64,000 nt of DNA from Luteimonas huabeiensis HB2 (GTDB lineage: Bacteria; Pseudomonadota; Gammaproteobacteria; Xanthomonadales; Xanthomonadaceae): assembly GCF_000559025.1 (NCBI RefSeq), contig NZ_JAAN01000041.1, forward strand, positions 1-64,000. Reading direction: 5' to 3'. The notes below the pieces were generated by a model. It saw only the letters and a program-made list of their open reading frames with translations, was not told where the DNA came from and ran no database searches. Position 1 is the stretch's first letter, and each line of letters begins with the position of its first letter. Positions 1 to 9,723 of this stretch are shown piece after piece. A program made the translations under genes and the position numbers.

Positions 1-76
1 GCGGGAGAAGGGACGACATGCCCCCGCTCGCGGGAGAAGGGACTGCATGCCCCTGCTTGCGGGAGAAGAGACCGTT
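1..76. repeat. Tandem GCGGGAGAAGG-type repeat, about 29 bp period, cut by the window edge
   Basis: Three consecutive units each begin with GCGGGAGAAG and are joined by a spacer containing a CATGCCCC core. The same unit recurs as tandem copies near 21600-21720 and singly near 41100-41150. It lies just beyond the stop codon of the porin gene. No open reading frame here is credible. This is an intergenic repeat family; its function is unknown. Confidence 0.8.
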
Positions 77-107
77 TCGACCTTGCGGGTCGAATGCCGA
101 TTCGCCC

Positions 108-1571
108 CTAGAACACCACCTGCGCGCGCACGTTGACGGTGTCGCCGGTGTCGTGGCCCCGGTAGTCGCCGACCTGGTTGTCCGTACTCCAGCGCACGTA
201 GTTGAGCATCAGCCGCGACCAGTCGTTGAGGTACCAGTTGACGCCCAGCGTCCAGGCGTCGCCCTCGCCGCCGCGGGCGGCGTCGGTGAAGTCGTAGCGG
301 TCGAAGCGCGCGGCCAGCTCCCAGGCGCCGATGCCGCCGTCGGTGACCGGGCGCGCCACGCGGGTGGTGCCCCAGACGCCGGAGCGGGCGCTGAAGCCGG
401 GCTTCTCGCCGGTGATCAGCCAGCCGGCGTAGAACGAGCTGGCCTTCTGCGCGAAATCGTCCGCGCTCGCCGAGGCGATGGTGCGCTCGGCGTACTCGCC
501 GAAGGCCCAGAAGCTGCGCCAGGTGCCGCCCAGCTCCGCGCCCCAGATGCGCTCGCGGGTCACGTCGGCGATGGCGCTGGCGGAAACGCGGACGTTGTCG
601 TTGAAGTTCGACGCGATGCGCGGGACTTTGTTGATCCGCTCCACGTCGCGGCCGAAATCCTCGTAGACGTACCAGCCGCCCAGGTGCAGGAAGCCGGCCG
701 GGCGCTTGACCGGGTTCCAGTGCGCGCGGGTGATCCAGGTCATCGAATCGCTCTCGGTGCCGCTGTTGCCGATGTCGTCGCCGGTCAGGCCCAGGCTGTA
801 GTGCCAGTTCTGCCCGATCAGCTTCATCTGCGCGCCGAGCCCGAAGTAGCCGCTGTCGGGCGCGCCGACCGAGGCCACCGCGTTGCGCTCCATGAACGGC
901 GTGCGGGTGAGCGTGGTGGCGCCATCGATGCTGCGGTCCTTGAGCTTGTTGCCGACGTAGAACTCGGCCGGCAGCGCGCCCAGCCGGGTGTCCCAGGACA
1001 GGTAGGCGTCCTTGATGCTGACGTCGTTGTCGGCGAACTCCGCATCGACCTTGTAGCCCAGCGCGCCGATCCGCCCTTCCGCGCCCAGGCGGACCTGGCG
1101 CATCTCGGTGCCGCCGATGTTGCGGTCGTCGAACGCCGAGCCGCGGGTGGTCGAGAAATCCGCCACCACCCGCCCGCGCGGATGGAAGGTGAAGCTGCGA
1201 TCGCCGTTGCGCAGCTCCGGGCCGCCGCGGCGCCAGCTGGTGTTGCCGCCGCCGCTGCCGCCGCCGGCGGCGAGCTGGGCGACCTGGGCCTGCAGGATCG
1301 CCAGGTCGTCCTGGCGGGTCTCGGCGATGGCGGCGTCCACCTGCGCCCGCACGGGATCGGGCGCGGCCGCCGGCCCTGCGGCCGCGCCGCCCTCCAGCGC
1401 CTCCAGCCGCCGGCTCAGGGCCTGCAGTTGCGCCGACTGCAGGCGGAGCTGCTCGGCCTGCTGCCGGACCAGTTCGCGCAGTTCGGTCTCGCTGGCGCCA
1501 TCGGCGGCGAAGGCGGGCAGCGCGGCCAGGCCCAGCAGGGCGGCCAGCGCGCGGGAATGCTTGTCGTGCAT
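108..1571 (-). CDS. Outer-membrane porin of the OprO/OprP (phosphate/anion-selective) type
   Basis: The product is about 487 residues long. It starts with a short cleavable signal peptide ending near AFAADG. A coiled-coil stretch follows (about residues 25-60, heptads rich in Leu and Gln), then an Ala/Gly/Pro linker, then a long beta-strand-rich barrel that closes on a terminal phenylalanine (QVVF). The N-terminal coiled coil followed by a 16-18-strand barrel is the architecture of OprO/OprP-like trimeric porins, often used for phosphate, polyphosphate or other anions. The start is supported by GGAG about 10 bases upstream. It lies downstream of the secreted esterase gene on the same strand, 38 bases away. 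Substrate specificity is inferred only from family resemblance. Confidence 0.8.
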   Translation of the reverse strand: MHDKHSRALAALLGLAALPAFAADGASETELRELVRQQAEQLRLQSAQLQALSRRLEALEGGAAAGPAAAPDPVRAQVDAAIAETRQDDLAILQAQVAQLAAGGGSGGGNTSWRRGGPELRNGDRSFTFHPRGRVVADFSTTRGSAFDDRNIGGTEMRQVRLGAEGRIGALGYKVDAEFADNDVSIKDAYLSWDTRLGALPAEFYVGNKLKDRSIDGATTLTRTPFMERNAVASVGAPDSGYFGLGAQMKLIGQNWHYSLGLTGDDIGNSGTESDSMTWITRAHWNPVKRPAGFLHLGGWYVYEDFGRDVERINKVPRIASNFNDNVRVSASAIADVTRERIWGAELGGTWRSFWAFGEYAERTIASASADDFAQKASSFYAGWLITGEKPGFSARSGVWGTTRVARPVTDGGIGAWELAARFDRYDFTDAARGGEGDAWTLGVNWYLNDWSRLMLNYVRWSTDNQVGDYRGHDTGDTVNVRAQVVF

Positions 1572-1609
1572 CGGGAGTCTCCGGGAGATGGGGAAGGCGG
1601 ACGGGGCGC

Positions 1610-2776
1610 TCAGTCGCCCTCGGCCTCCAGCGGGTGGTCGTCGGCCGTCGCGGGCGCCGGCCCGATCGGTGCCGGGCCCGGCCCGGTCAGCGGCTGCAGC
1701 GCGGCCGGCGGCGCGCCGATGAAGCCGTGCGCGCGCGCCCAGGTCGCGAACAGGCGCGGCCATTGCGCAACCCGGCTGCCCGGGCGGCCCAGGCCCCAGC
1801 TGTGCCCGCCGCGCTCGAACACGTGCAGCTCCGCGGGCACGTTCTGCGCGCGCGCGGCCTGGAACATCAGCAGGCTGTGGCCGACATCGGCGATCGGGTC
1901 GTCGGCCGCGTGCGCCAGGAACACCGGCGGCATGTCGGGCCGCACGTGCGCTTCCACCGAATACGCCGCCACCGCATCGGCCTGGGTCCCCAGCTCGCGC
2001 CGGGTGCGGGTGGTGTCGTAGGGCGGCTTCAGCGTGACCACCGGGTAGATCATGGCCAGGAACGCCGGCCGCGAGGGCAGCGCGTCGGCCGCATCCAGCG
2101 CGGGATAGAAATCGTGGTCGAAGCGGGTGGACAGGATGCCGGCCAGATGGGCGCCGGCGGACGCGCCCATCACCCCGATCCGGTCCGGGTCGATCCCGAG
2201 CTCGGCGGCGTGCGCGCGCAGCAGGCGCATCGCGCGCTGGCCGTCGGCGAACGGCGCCGAGGCCGGCCAGCCGTCGGCCGGCAGCCGGTAGTACAGCACC
2301 GCGCTGGTCACGCCGATCGAAGCCAGCCATTGCGCCATCGGCCGCGCCGCGGTGCCGACCTGGATCCGGAAGTAGCCGCCGCCGCCCAGAATCAGCACGG
2401 CGCTGCCATTGGGCACGGCGGGGCGGTGGATCTCCATCCGCGGCTGCGAGACGCGCGTCACCGCGCCCATCGCGCTGCCTTCGTCGCCGATCCGCTCCGG
2501 CCCCTGCACCACCTCCGGCAAGTGGCCCTGCGGCCACAGCGGCAACGTCCGCACGCCGGCGTCGTGCGCCATCGCGGGGGCGGCGCCCAGCAGGCAGGCG
2601 AGCAGCCAGCCCCAGCGGCCGGTTGCCCGCCTGGGGCTCGCAGCGTTCGCGCCCGGGCTTGCCCGGCCGCGCACCCGGCGCGCGGGCCCGAGCGGCGCCG
2701 GCGCAAGGCCCGCGCAGGACGGCGTACGGCGGCCGGCCACGGCGGGCGGCCGGAATTCGATAGCGTTCGGTTGCAC
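1610..2776 (-). CDS. Secreted alpha/beta-hydrolase (BD-FAE / acetyl-xylan-esterase-like)
   Basis: The product is up to 388 residues long, with a hydrophobic export signal (GWLLACLLGAAPAMA) placed late, at about residues 55-70. The enzyme domain shows an HGG-like oxyanion loop (ILGGGGYF), the nucleophile elbow GASAGAH, the acid region AHAADDP and a C-terminal GGHSWG histidine. This is the catalytic set of small acyl-carbohydrate esterases. A GTG start at 2776 is chosen because a GGGAGGGAG ribosome-binding site lies five bases ahead. It leaves an unusually long n-region, so a start nearer the signal peptide remains possible. The gene sits between the porin and the DctA symporter on the same strand. 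The physiological ester is unknown. Confidence 0.75.
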   Translation of the reverse strand: MQPNAIEFRPPAVAGRRTPSCAGLAPAPLGPARRVRGRASPGANAASPRRATGRWGWLLACLLGAAPAMAHDAGVRTLPLWPQGHLPEVVQGPERIGDEGSAMGAVTRVSQPRMEIHRPAVPNGSAVLILGGGGYFRIQVGTAARPMAQWLASIGVTSAVLYYRLPADGWPASAPFADGQRAMRLLRAHAAELGIDPDRIGVMGASAGAHLAGILSTRFDHDFYPALDAADALPSRPAFLAMIYPVVTLKPPYDTTRTRRELGTQADAVAAYSVEAHVRPDMPPVFLAHAADDPIADVGHSLLMFQAARAQNVPAELHVFERGGHSWGLGRPGSRVAQWPRLFATWARAHGFIGAPPAALQPLTGPGPAPIGPAPATADDHPLEAEGD

Positions 2777-2808
2777 GATCTCCCTCCCCGGGATTAGCGG
2801 TACGGCAT

Positions 2809-4176
2809 TCAGTCCTGCGCGAGGCGCGCCGGGTCGCCGGGCCCGGCGGCCGGGTCCGGCGCGGCGGCGACCGGCCGCGGATCGCCGTCCAGCGCCCGCG
2901 CCAGCGCATCGCGGTCGAGCGCATCCTCCCAGCGCGAGACCACCACGGTGGCCACGGCATTGCCCATGAAATTGGTCAGCGAGCGGCACTCGCTCATGAA
3001 GCGGTCCACGCCCAGGATCAGCGCCATGCCCGCCACCGGCACCGTCGGCACCACCGACAGCGTGGCGGCCAGGGTGATGAAGCCCGCGCCGGTCACGCCC
3101 GCCGCGCCCTTGGAGCTCAGCATCGCCACCAGCAGCAGCGTGATCTGCTGGCCCAGGCTCAGCTCGATGTTGGTCGCCTGGGCGATGAACAGCGCGGCCA
3201 GGGTCATGTACAGGTTGGTGCCGTCCAGATTGAACGAGTAGCCGGTCGGCACCACCAGGCCCACCACCGACTTGCGGCAGCCGGCCTGCTCCATCTTCTC
3301 CATCAGCGAGGGCAGCGCCGATTCCGAGGACGAGGTGCCCAGCACCAGCAGCAGCTCGGCCTTCAGGTAGCGCGCGAGCTTGAGCACCGAGAAGCCGCAC
3401 AACCGGCACACCGCGCCCAGGATGACCAGCACGAACAGCAGCGCGCTGACGTAGAACGTGCCGATCAGCCAGGCCAGGTTAACCAGCGATTCCACCCCGT
3501 AGCGGCCGATGGTGAAGGCGATCGCGCCGAAGGCGCCGATCGGCGCGGCCTTCATCAGCACGTGCACCAGCTTGAACACCGGCACCGTCAGCGCCTCGCA
3601 GAAGGCCAGCACCGGCCGCCCGCGCTCGCCCACCATCGCCAGCGAAACGCCGAACAGCACCGCCACCAGCAGCACCTGCAGGATGTTGCCGGACACGAAG
3701 GCCGAGACCAGCGTGTCGGGGATGATGTCGAGCAGGAAGCCCGTCATCGTCAGCTCGTGGGCCTTCTGCGTGTAGTCGCTGACCGCGCCGGCATCGAGTT
3801 CGGCCGGGTCGATGTTCATGCCCGCGCCCGGCTGCACGATGTGCGCGACCAGCATGCCCACCACCAGCGCCAGGGTGGAGAAGCACAGGAAGTAGGCCAT
3901 CGCCTTGCCGAACACCCGGCCGATCGCGCCCAGGTGGCTCATGCCGGCGACGCCAGTGACGATGGTCAGGAAGATCACCGGCGCGATGATCATCTTGACC
4001 AGCTTGATGAAGGCATCGCCCAGCGGCTTGAGCTGCTCGGCGAAGGCCGGCTCGAAGTGGCCGAGCAACGCCCCCAGCATGATCGCGGCCAGCACCTGCA
4101 CGTAGAGCTGGCGGTACCAGGGCAGGCGCCGGGGCGGTACGGTGGCGGGAGCGGGCATGGGGTGCATCGACGGCAT
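2809..4176 (-). CDS. dctA: C4-dicarboxylate:cation symporter DctA
   Basis: The product, about 455 residues, is the usual length for the DAACS family that imports succinate, fumarate and malate with protons or sodium across the inner membrane. The sequence shows the family hallmarks: a Ser-rich re-entrant loop ([16 protein letters not shown]), the [18 protein letters not shown] motif, and [16 protein letters not shown] near the end. About eight membrane helices are separated by short loops. The Pro/Ala-rich C-terminal tail is longer than usual. Three in-frame ATGs cluster at the start; the first is used. A hybrid sensor kinase is transcribed divergently 134 bases away, as in dctA-dctB pairs. 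Confidence 0.92.
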   Translation of the reverse strand: MPSMHPMPAPATVPPRRLPWYRQLYVQVLAAIMLGALLGHFEPAFAEQLKPLGDAFIKLVKMIIAPVIFLTIVTGVAGMSHLGAIGRVFGKAMAYFLCFSTLALVVGMLVAHIVQPGAGMNIDPAELDAGAVSDYTQKAHELTMTGFLLDIIPDTLVSAFVSGNILQVLLVAVLFGVSLAMVGERGRPVLAFCEALTVPVFKLVHVLMKAAPIGAFGAIAFTIGRYGVESLVNLAWLIGTFYVSALLFVLVILGAVCRLCGFSVLKLARYLKAELLLVLGTSSSESALPSLMEKMEQAGCRKSVVGLVVPTGYSFNLDGTNLYMTLAALFIAQATNIELSLGQQITLLLVAMLSSKGAAGVTGAGFITLAATLSVVPTVPVAGMALILGVDRFMSECRSLTNFMGNAVATVVVSRWEDALDRDALARALDGDPRPVAAAPDPAAGPGDPARLAQD

Positions 4177-4310
4177 TCCGGTTCGCGCGGCGACGGGCGC
4201 CGAGTGCGGGCCGGCGTGTTGTACGGCAAGCGGCCGCCGGCGCCGATAACCCATTGGTGTTAGGCCGCCCGGCGGGGGCGCGCGCGCATCGGGCCCTACA
4301 CTGTCGCCCG

Positions 4311-6950
4311 ATGCGCCCCGGTCCCCGCCTGCGCCGGCTGTCCTGGCTCCTGCTGCTCGCCGGCGGCGGGCTGGCGCTGGTGTCGGCGCTGGGCTACCAC
4401 CTCGGCGCGCAGGCCGCGCTGCAGAACGCCTCGGCGGAGGCCGCCCAGCAGCTGCACCTGCACGCGCAGGCGCTGAACCAGCGCATCGAGCGCTACCGCG
4501 CGCTGCCGCAATTGCTGGCCCTGGACCCGGACCTGCGCGCCAGCGTGAGCGCACCGCTCGACGCCGCCGCGCGCCAGCGCCTCAACCTGCGCCTGGAACA
4601 GGCCAACCGCACCGCCCGCGCCTCCACCCTCACCCTGGTCGACGCCGCCGGGATGGCGGTGGCCGCCAGCAACTGGGCGCTGCCGGAAAGCAACGTCGGC
4701 GAGCGCTACGGCTTCCGGCCCTACGTGCAGCAGGCCCTGCGCGAAGGCCGCGGCCGCTTCTACGGCATCGGCGTGACCACCCGCGTGCCGGGCTACTTCC
4801 TGTCCGAGGCGATCCGCGACGATGCCGGGCGCAACCTCGGCGTGGTGGTGATCAAGATCGAGCTGTCCGCGGTGGAGCGCGAATGGGCGCGCGAAGGCGA
4901 GGCGATCCTGGCCACCGACACCCGCGGCGTCGTGTTCCTGGCCAGCCGGCCCGACTGGCGCTACCGGCTGCTGGCGCCGCTCGACCCCGCCGCGCGCGCC
5001 GAACTGGCCGCGACCCGCCAGTACGGCGCGCAGCCGCTGCGGCCCGCGGCCCTGCGCATACTGCGCGAGTCCGGCGCGCACGGCACGCTGGTGCGCATCG
5101 ACGACCCGGCCATGCCCGGGCGCTGGCTGTGGCAGCGCGCCGCCGTGGCCGACACCGACTGGACCCTGCACCTGCTGCGCGACGCCGCCCCGGTGGCCGC
5201 GGCCGCGCGGCAGTGGGCCGGCATCGCCGGCGCCTCCTGGCTGGCACTGGTGTTCGTACTGCTGTTCGCCCAGCAGCGGTGGCGCCTGGGCGCCTTGCGC
5301 CGGCGCAACCGCGCGGAACTCGAAGCGCTGGTGGAACAGCACGCCCACGAACTGCGCACCGCCCGCGACGGCCTGGTCGAGGCCGCCCAGCAGGCCGATA
5401 CCGGCCTCAGCCGGCAACTGGAGCACCTGCCGCAGGGCGTGGTCATCATCGACGCCGACCTGCGCATCGTGGCCTGGAACCGGCGCTACATCGAACTGTT
5501 CCGCTTCCCGCCCGACCTGGTCCGCGTGGGCCGCCCGATCGAGGACGTGTTCCGCTACAACGCCCGCCGCGGCCTGCTCGGCCCCGGCCCCGTGGAAGAG
5601 GCCATCCAGCGCCGGCTCGGCCACCTGCGCAGCGGCAAGCCGCACATGCGCGAGAGCGAGAAGTACGACGGCACCGTGCTGGAGATCCGCGGCAACCCGC
5701 TGCCCGACGGCGGCTTCGTCACCAGCTACGCCGACATCACCGGCTACAAGAACACCGCGCGCGAGCTGCGCTCGCTGGCCGACTCGCTGGAAAAGCGCAT
5801 CGCGCGCCGCACCGCCGACCTGGAACAGGCCCGGCGCGAAGCGGTGGAAGCCAACCGCTACAAGACCCGCTTCGTCGCCGCCGCCGTGCACGACCTGCTG
5901 CAGCCCCTCAACGCCGCGCGCATGTTCCTCTCCGCCCTGCGCGGCCGCCTGCGCGAGGCCGACAAGCGCGAACTGGCCGACCACGTCGATGCCGCCCTGA
6001 CCGCGCAGGACGCCATCCTCGCCAGCCTGCTCGACATCTCGCGGCTGGAAGCCGGCACCCTGCAGGTGGACGTGCGCGAGTTCGCGCTGGGCCCGCTGCT
6101 GGAGACCCTGGCGCGCGAATTCGGCCTGGCCGCCCGCGCCGAAGGCCTGCGCCTGGACCACGTGCCCACCCGGCTGGCGGTGCGCAGCGACGAAGCGCTG
6201 CTGCGCCGCATCCTGCAGAACCTGCTCTCCAACGCGGTGCGCTACACCGCCCAAGGCCGCGTGCTGCTGGGCTGCCGCCGCAGCGGCGACCACGTGCGCA
6301 TCGAAGTCTGGGACACCGGCCCCGGCATCCCCCGCAACCGCCAGCGCGAGATCTTCGAGGAATTCCGCCGCCTGCACGACGGCGGCGAACACGGCCGCGG
6401 CGCCGGCCTGGGGCTGGCGATCGTCGAGCGCATCGGCCGCCTGCTCGGCCACCGCATCGGCCTGCGCTCGCAGCCCGGCCGCGGCAGCGTGTTCTGGGTC
6501 GAAGTCCCCCGCGCGCAAGCGCCCGCCCCCGCCCAACCGCCCCCCGTCCCCACGGCCGCCGAAGGCTCCCTGCTGCACGGCCACACCATCTGGTGCGTGG
6601 ACGACGACGCCCGCAGCTGCGAAGCCGCCCGCCTCATGCTGGAACGCTGGGGCTGCCGCGTCCCCCTGGCCGGCGGCGCCGACGCCGCCCTCGCCGCCGC
6701 GCAACCCGGCCACGCCCCCGACCTGGTGCTGCTGGACCTGCACCTCGGCGACATCACCGGCCCGGACCTGATGCAGCAGTTGGTCGCGATCTGGGGCACC
6801 GCACCACCGGTCGTCCTGCTGACCGCCGACCGCGGCGAAGCCGCCCAGGCCGCCGCGCACCGCCACGGCTGGCGCTTCCTGCCCAAACCCGTGCGCCCCC
6901 CCGCGCTGCGCGCGCTGATGACGCAGTTGTTGCTGCGGGGTGGGTCGTAG
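4311..6950 (+). CDS. Hybrid sensor histidine kinase, DctB-like sensor with PAS, kinase core and receiver
   Basis: The product is about 879 residues long. A membrane helix (about 9-28) and a second one (about 292-315, ending AQQRW) flank a periplasmic Cache-type sensor resembling DctB. A PAS domain of the PAS-7 type follows ([20 protein letters not shown]). A HisKA with His at about 527 ([12 protein letters not shown]), an HATPase with DTGPGIP and GAGLGLAI, and a C-terminal receiver (about 758-875: [18 protein letters not shown]) complete the protein. It is divergent from dctA, so control of dicarboxylate uptake is a reasonable inference. No output-domain response regulator is adjacent. The ATG at 4311 is chosen; a TACACT -10-like box lies only eight bases upstream. 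Confidence 0.85.
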   Translation: MRPGPRLRRLSWLLLLAGGGLALVSALGYHLGAQAALQNASAEAAQQLHLHAQALNQRIERYRALPQLLALDPDLRASVSAPLDAAARQRLNLRLEQANRTARASTLTLVDAAGMAVAASNWALPESNVGERYGFRPYVQQALREGRGRFYGIGVTTRVPGYFLSEAIRDDAGRNLGVVVIKIELSAVEREWAREGEAILATDTRGVVFLASRPDWRYRLLAPLDPAARAELAATRQYGAQPLRPAALRILRESGAHGTLVRIDDPAMPGRWLWQRAAVADTDWTLHLLRDAAPVAAAARQWAGIAGASWLALVFVLLFAQQRWRLGALRRRNRAELEALVEQHAHELRTARDGLVEAAQQADTGLSRQLEHLPQGVVIIDADLRIVAWNRRYIELFRFPPDLVRVGRPIEDVFRYNARRGLLGPGPVEEAIQRRLGHLRSGKPHMRESEKYDGTVLEIRGNPLPDGGFVTSYADITGYKNTARELRSLADSLEKRIARRTADLEQARREAVEANRYKTRFVAAAVHDLLQPLNAARMFLSALRGRLREADKRELADHVDAALTAQDAILASLLDISRLEAGTLQVDVREFALGPLLETLAREFGLAARAEGLRLDHVPTRLAVRSDEALLRRILQNLLSNAVRYTAQGRVLLGCRRSGDHVRIEVWDTGPGIPRNRQREIFEEFRRLHDGGEHGRGAGLGLAIVERIGRLLGHRIGLRSQPGRGSVFWVEVPRAQAPAPAQPPPVPTAAEGSLLHGHTIWCVDDDARSCEAARLMLERWGCRVPLAGGADAALAAAQPGHAPDLVLLDLHLGDITGPDLMQQLVAIWGTAPPVVLLTADRGEAAQAAAHRHGWRFLPKPVRPPALRALMTQLLLRGGS

Positions 6951-7001
6951 CGGAAGCTCCGTCGCAGCCCCTGCATCTGTCCAGGCATTAGAATCCGGCT
7001 C

Positions 7002-7772
7002 ATGCAGACCGCCGACGCCCTCCGCTTTGCCCTGAGCGACCGCATCCAGGATGCCGAGGTCGGGCCGAAGCACGTCCCGCTGGCGCTTCTTGGCCAGTTC
7101 CAGGAGGACGTGGAGGAGTTTCTTCGCGGCTCGAACAGGGAGATCGACAGCAACCAGGTGATGGTCTCCATCGAAGAGGGCTCCCTGGCGATCGTCGTCA
7201 CCGGCCTGCTGGCCGCCAGCGGGCTGTGGCGCGACATGGCGCAGCTGGAAAACCCCGCCGCGCTGGGCCTGCTCGATCCCAAGCGAGCCGAGGTGCTTGA
7301 ACGTTGGCAGAAGGCCGCCCGCAAGAACCCGCACCGCAGCTACCAGTTGGCCGACACCGGAGGCAGGTTCGCCGTGCGGGTGGATTCCGAGAGCGACTTC
7401 CGCAACCAGGTCGAGGCGGCGTGGGTGCCGGTGGAAAAGTACCTGCGGGGCGTGGTCGTGGACCTGGGCGGCAAGACCAGCCCGAACGTCCATCTGGACC
7501 TCGGCAGCGGCCGTGCCGTGAAGATCGCTGCGACCCAGAAGCTGTTGGCCGAAGAGAAGGAAAACCGCCTGTACAAGCAGGCCCTGCTCCACGTTAGCGC
7601 AGAAGAGAACCTGAAGACCGGCGCCTTGCGCAACCTGAATCTGCTCGGCTTCGAGGAGCACAGGCCCACGTGGGACGAGGCCGAATTCGACAAGCTGGTG
7701 CGGGCAGGCACCCAGGCCTGGGCGGACACGCCCGAAGGGTGGCTGGAAAACCTGCGGAGCGGCAAAGGATGA
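7002..7772 (+). CDS. Unknown 256-residue protein, partner of the PIN-domain gene
   Basis: I do not recognise this family. The protein is soluble. It has a hydrophobic helix at about residues 58-75 (SLAIVVTGLLAASGLW), a central strand-rich part (YLRGVVVDLGGKTSPN) followed by a charged helical stretch (LLAEEKENRLYKQA), and an acidic, Trp-containing C-terminus. Its stop overlaps the start of the PIN nuclease gene by four bases (ATGA), so the two are translationally coupled. The Shine-Dalgarno sequence is poor, while a TAGAAT box lies seven bases before ATG. Position and coupling suggest a cognate regulator, antitoxin or target-recognition partner of the nuclease, but at 256 residues it is much longer than typical VapB antitoxins. 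Confidence 0.75.
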   Translation: MQTADALRFALSDRIQDAEVGPKHVPLALLGQFQEDVEEFLRGSNREIDSNQVMVSIEEGSLAIVVTGLLAASGLWRDMAQLENPAALGLLDPKRAEVLERWQKAARKNPHRSYQLADTGGRFAVRVDSESDFRNQVEAAWVPVEKYLRGVVVDLGGKTSPNVHLDLGSGRAVKIAATQKLLAEEKENRLYKQALLHVSAEENLKTGALRNLNLLGFEEHRPTWDEAEFDKLVRAGTQAWADTPEGWLENLRSGKG

Positions 7773-8278
7773 GTCCGTCGGCGCTGCTGGACACCAGTTT
7801 CCTGATCACCCTGATCAACGCCCGCCGCCCGCACTACGAGACTGCCAAGCAGTTCTACCGCCACATGCTGCAGAACGACGTGCCGATGTATCTCTCGGCC
7901 ATCGTGGCCGCCGAGTTCGGGATCAAGCAACCGGTCGCCGCACTTCCGCTGCGCAACTTCCGCATCCTCAATTTCAACGTCTCGCACGGGCAGAAGGCCG
8001 CCGAGCTGTGGAACGCCCTGGGCACGCGCGACGACGGCGACGCGCGCATGATCGTTCGCGACGACGTGAAGCTGCTCGCACAGGCAAGCCACGAAAACAT
8101 CGGCTTCATCCTGACCGAAGACGCCAGCACGCTATACAAATACTGCGAGCGCCTGCGCCAGGCCGGGACCATCCAGACCCGCGCCTTGAAGATGGCGGAC
8201 GGCTTCGATGCCAGCGCCTTGAGAGAGGACGGACAAAAGGACTGGGTGGGCAACGTGCAGGGCGAATCAGACGAGTGA
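7769..8278 (+). CDS. PIN-domain ribonuclease-like protein (VapC-like)
   Basis: The product is 169 residues long. It retains the acidic PIN active site: Asp8 in SALLDTSF, Glu at about 49 in VAAEFG, the Asp pair at about 98-99 in RDDVKLLAQA, and Asp at about 118 in ILTEDAST. These residues bind Mg/Mn for endoribonuclease activity in VapC toxins. The domain is preceded by a coupled gene of unknown family rather than by a small DNA-binding antitoxin. About 35 extra C-terminal residues follow the PIN fold. A true toxin-antitoxin role is an inference; PIN proteins also serve in RNA processing and defence. Confidence 0.8.
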   Translation: MSPSALLDTSFLITLINARRPHYETAKQFYRHMLQNDVPMYLSAIVAAEFGIKQPVAALPLRNFRILNFNVSHGQKAAELWNALGTRDDGDARMIVRDDVKLLAQASHENIGFILTEDASTLYKYCERLRQAGTIQTRALKMADGFDASALREDGQKDWVGNVQGESDE

Positions 8279-8493
8279 ATCCCGTTGCCGGGGTGGGAAC
8301 CTTCGACGAACGAACCGTCTTGGCGAACCCGGACGCGCGGCGCAGTACCGCGTCATCCAACCGGCGGACACTGCGCAAACGCCATGGCCGAAGCTCCGCC
8401 AGAAGGCGCTGAGCCGCTCGCGCCGTTCGCAATGGCACAGCCTTGGCCGAGGGATTCGTTTGTGCGCCTACCGGCACAGACGTACCGGGAGCC

Positions 8494-8517
8494 GGGACGG
8501 CCGGAATCGGCCGCCCC
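8494..8517. terminator. GC-rich hairpin between convergent PIN and symE genes
   Basis: GGGACGGCCG and CGGCCGCCCC form a 10-bp stem with one mismatch around a GAAT loop. There is no U-run, so intrinsic termination is uncertain. Its place between two converging transcripts suits a bidirectional terminator. The rest of 8279-8544 shows no gene. Confidence 0.35.
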
Positions 8518-8544
8518 GAAACCCGCACCTGCACAGTGACCCGA

Positions 8545-8922
8545 TCAGGCGGTTTTGCGCCGGCGGCTGATCAGCAACACACCCTGCCCCACCGAGACCT
8601 GCAGGTCGTCGCCGACCTTGAAGCCGTGTTCCTCCAGCCAGCGGCCATAGAGCCGCAGCGCCGGCACCGGGCAGCCCACGATCTGGTCGCCCTGCCACTC
8701 GTCGTAGTAGTGGTAGCCCATCTTGCAACGTGCCGGCGTGCGGAAGCGCGGAAAGCTGGCCAGCCGTTGGCGCGCTTCCTCGCTCGGGGGATACGGCATG
8801 AAGCTGTGGGACGACGTATCCGGCGATTGCAACGGCGCCCAATCGCGGCGCTCGCGGCTGGGGCGCGACTCGGGTTCGGACGCCGGCGGGGACGCCCGGC
8901 CCGCCCGCTGCGGGCGGCTCAT
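8545..8922 (-). CDS. symE: SymE-family toxin
   Basis: The product is 125 residues long. The last 55 or so residues carry the SymE signature: CPVPALRLYGRWLEEHGF, then VGDDLQVSVGQGVLLISRR. This is an AbrB-like fold that in Escherichia coli became an SOS-induced RNA-cleaving or nucleoid-condensing type I toxin. The N-terminal 60 residues are a low-complexity Arg/Pro/Ser stretch. The start overlaps the stop of the XAC0095-like gene (ATGA), so the two are co-translated. In E. coli symE is silenced by a cis-antisense RNA (SymR). Here the transcript instead starts with a C4-like antisense leader (see the ncRNA at 9724-9798). Confidence 0.8.
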   Translation of the reverse strand: MSRPQRAGRASPPASEPESRPSRERRDWAPLQSPDTSSHSFMPYPPSEEARQRLASFPRFRTPARCKMGYHYYDEWQGDQIVGCPVPALRLYGRWLEEHGFKVGDDLQVSVGQGVLLISRRRKTA

Positions 8923-9668
8923 GACACGCTCCCGAAGCGAAACGCGTGCCGCCGCATGGCCGGCCGGCGACGCGCACGCGTACGCCGCCGCTTGCGCATG
9001 GCCGCACTCGGCAGCACGGCGCCATATGCCGATCGATCCTCGCGGACACCGCCGCGCGGCCGGTCGCCGCCCCCGATCCGGTTGCGCTCCACCGCGTCCA
9101 GGATCGCGCGCACCGCCTCCGCGGCCTCCACGATCGCCTGCCCCAGCACCGGCAGCGTGGCATCGGCCAAGTCAGCCTCCTGCGCGGAGGCGACGACATC
9201 GCCATGCGCCGCGATCGTCTGCACCCGCCGGGCGAGCGCATCCACCTGATCCAAGGTGACACCGAAGACGAACGGCGCGCCCCCGGCATGGGCCGCCTCC
9301 GCCGTAGCGGCATCGCCCCGGCGCTCGCCGGTGGCGAACGACGTGGCCACGTGCTGGCCATCGCCGGCGGCACCGCTGCCGGGCACGGCGGCGGCCCCAT
9401 CGCCATCGCCGGTAGTGGCGGCCCGCGCCACGTTCGGGCGCCGGGCCAGGTCGTCCAGCACCCGGCCCGCCTGCTCCGCCCACAGCGAAAGGCACGCGGC
9501 CAGCTCGTCCATGCGGATTTCGGGCGCGCCCTCCGGCGTCCCGCCCCACGCATGCGGGCGCGCCAACCGGCAAAGCAACGCGATATGGCCGTGCAACTGC
9601 TGCAACCGCAGCCGGCTGTCTTCCGGCAAGGCGTACCGCCCAGGATCGTTCGATTCACGATGCGACAT
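8919..9668 (-). CDS. XAC0095-family protein with long C-terminal extension
   Basis: The product is 249 residues long. Its first 75 or so residues (MSHRESNDPGRYALPEDSR, then HIALLCRLARP and a helix through CLSLWAEQAGRVLDDLARRP) resemble the XAC0095-like family of short, helical Xanthomonad proteins of unknown function. The remaining 170 residues are an Ala/Gly/Asp-rich linker, a second helical segment (GVTLDQVDALARRVQTIAAH) and a strongly basic Arg-rich tail. The start has a good Shine-Dalgarno (GAGGAGG) and the stop overlaps the symE start. The family is usually only about the length of the first segment. The tail has weak support, but it preserves the overlap with symE. It could be a toxin-controlling partner; no function is known. 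Confidence 0.65.
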   Translation of the reverse strand: MSHRESNDPGRYALPEDSRLRLQQLHGHIALLCRLARPHAWGGTPEGAPEIRMDELAACLSLWAEQAGRVLDDLARRPNVARAATTGDGDGAAAVPGSGAAGDGQHVATSFATGERRGDAATAEAAHAGGAPFVFGVTLDQVDALARRVQTIAAHGDVVASAQEADLADATLPVLGQAIVEAAEAVRAILDAVERNRIGGGDRPRGGVREDRSAYGAVLPSAAMRKRRRTRARRRPAMRRHAFRFGSVS

Positions 9669-9723
9669 CACAACCTCCTCACTCCGTTGAAGTGGCCCAC
9701 CCGCCACGCACGGCGGATAGGAA

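Noticed and set aside
4254..4311. Upstream start for the hybrid sensor kinase
   Set aside because: It adds a non-conserved basic segment before the first membrane helix and covers the divergent promoter region; ATG at 4311 gives a standard signal-anchor start.
6985..7002. TAGAAT as a firm promoter of the unknown/PIN pair
   Set aside because: It would imply a leaderless message and no -35 box is seen; noted only as a possibility, not annotated.
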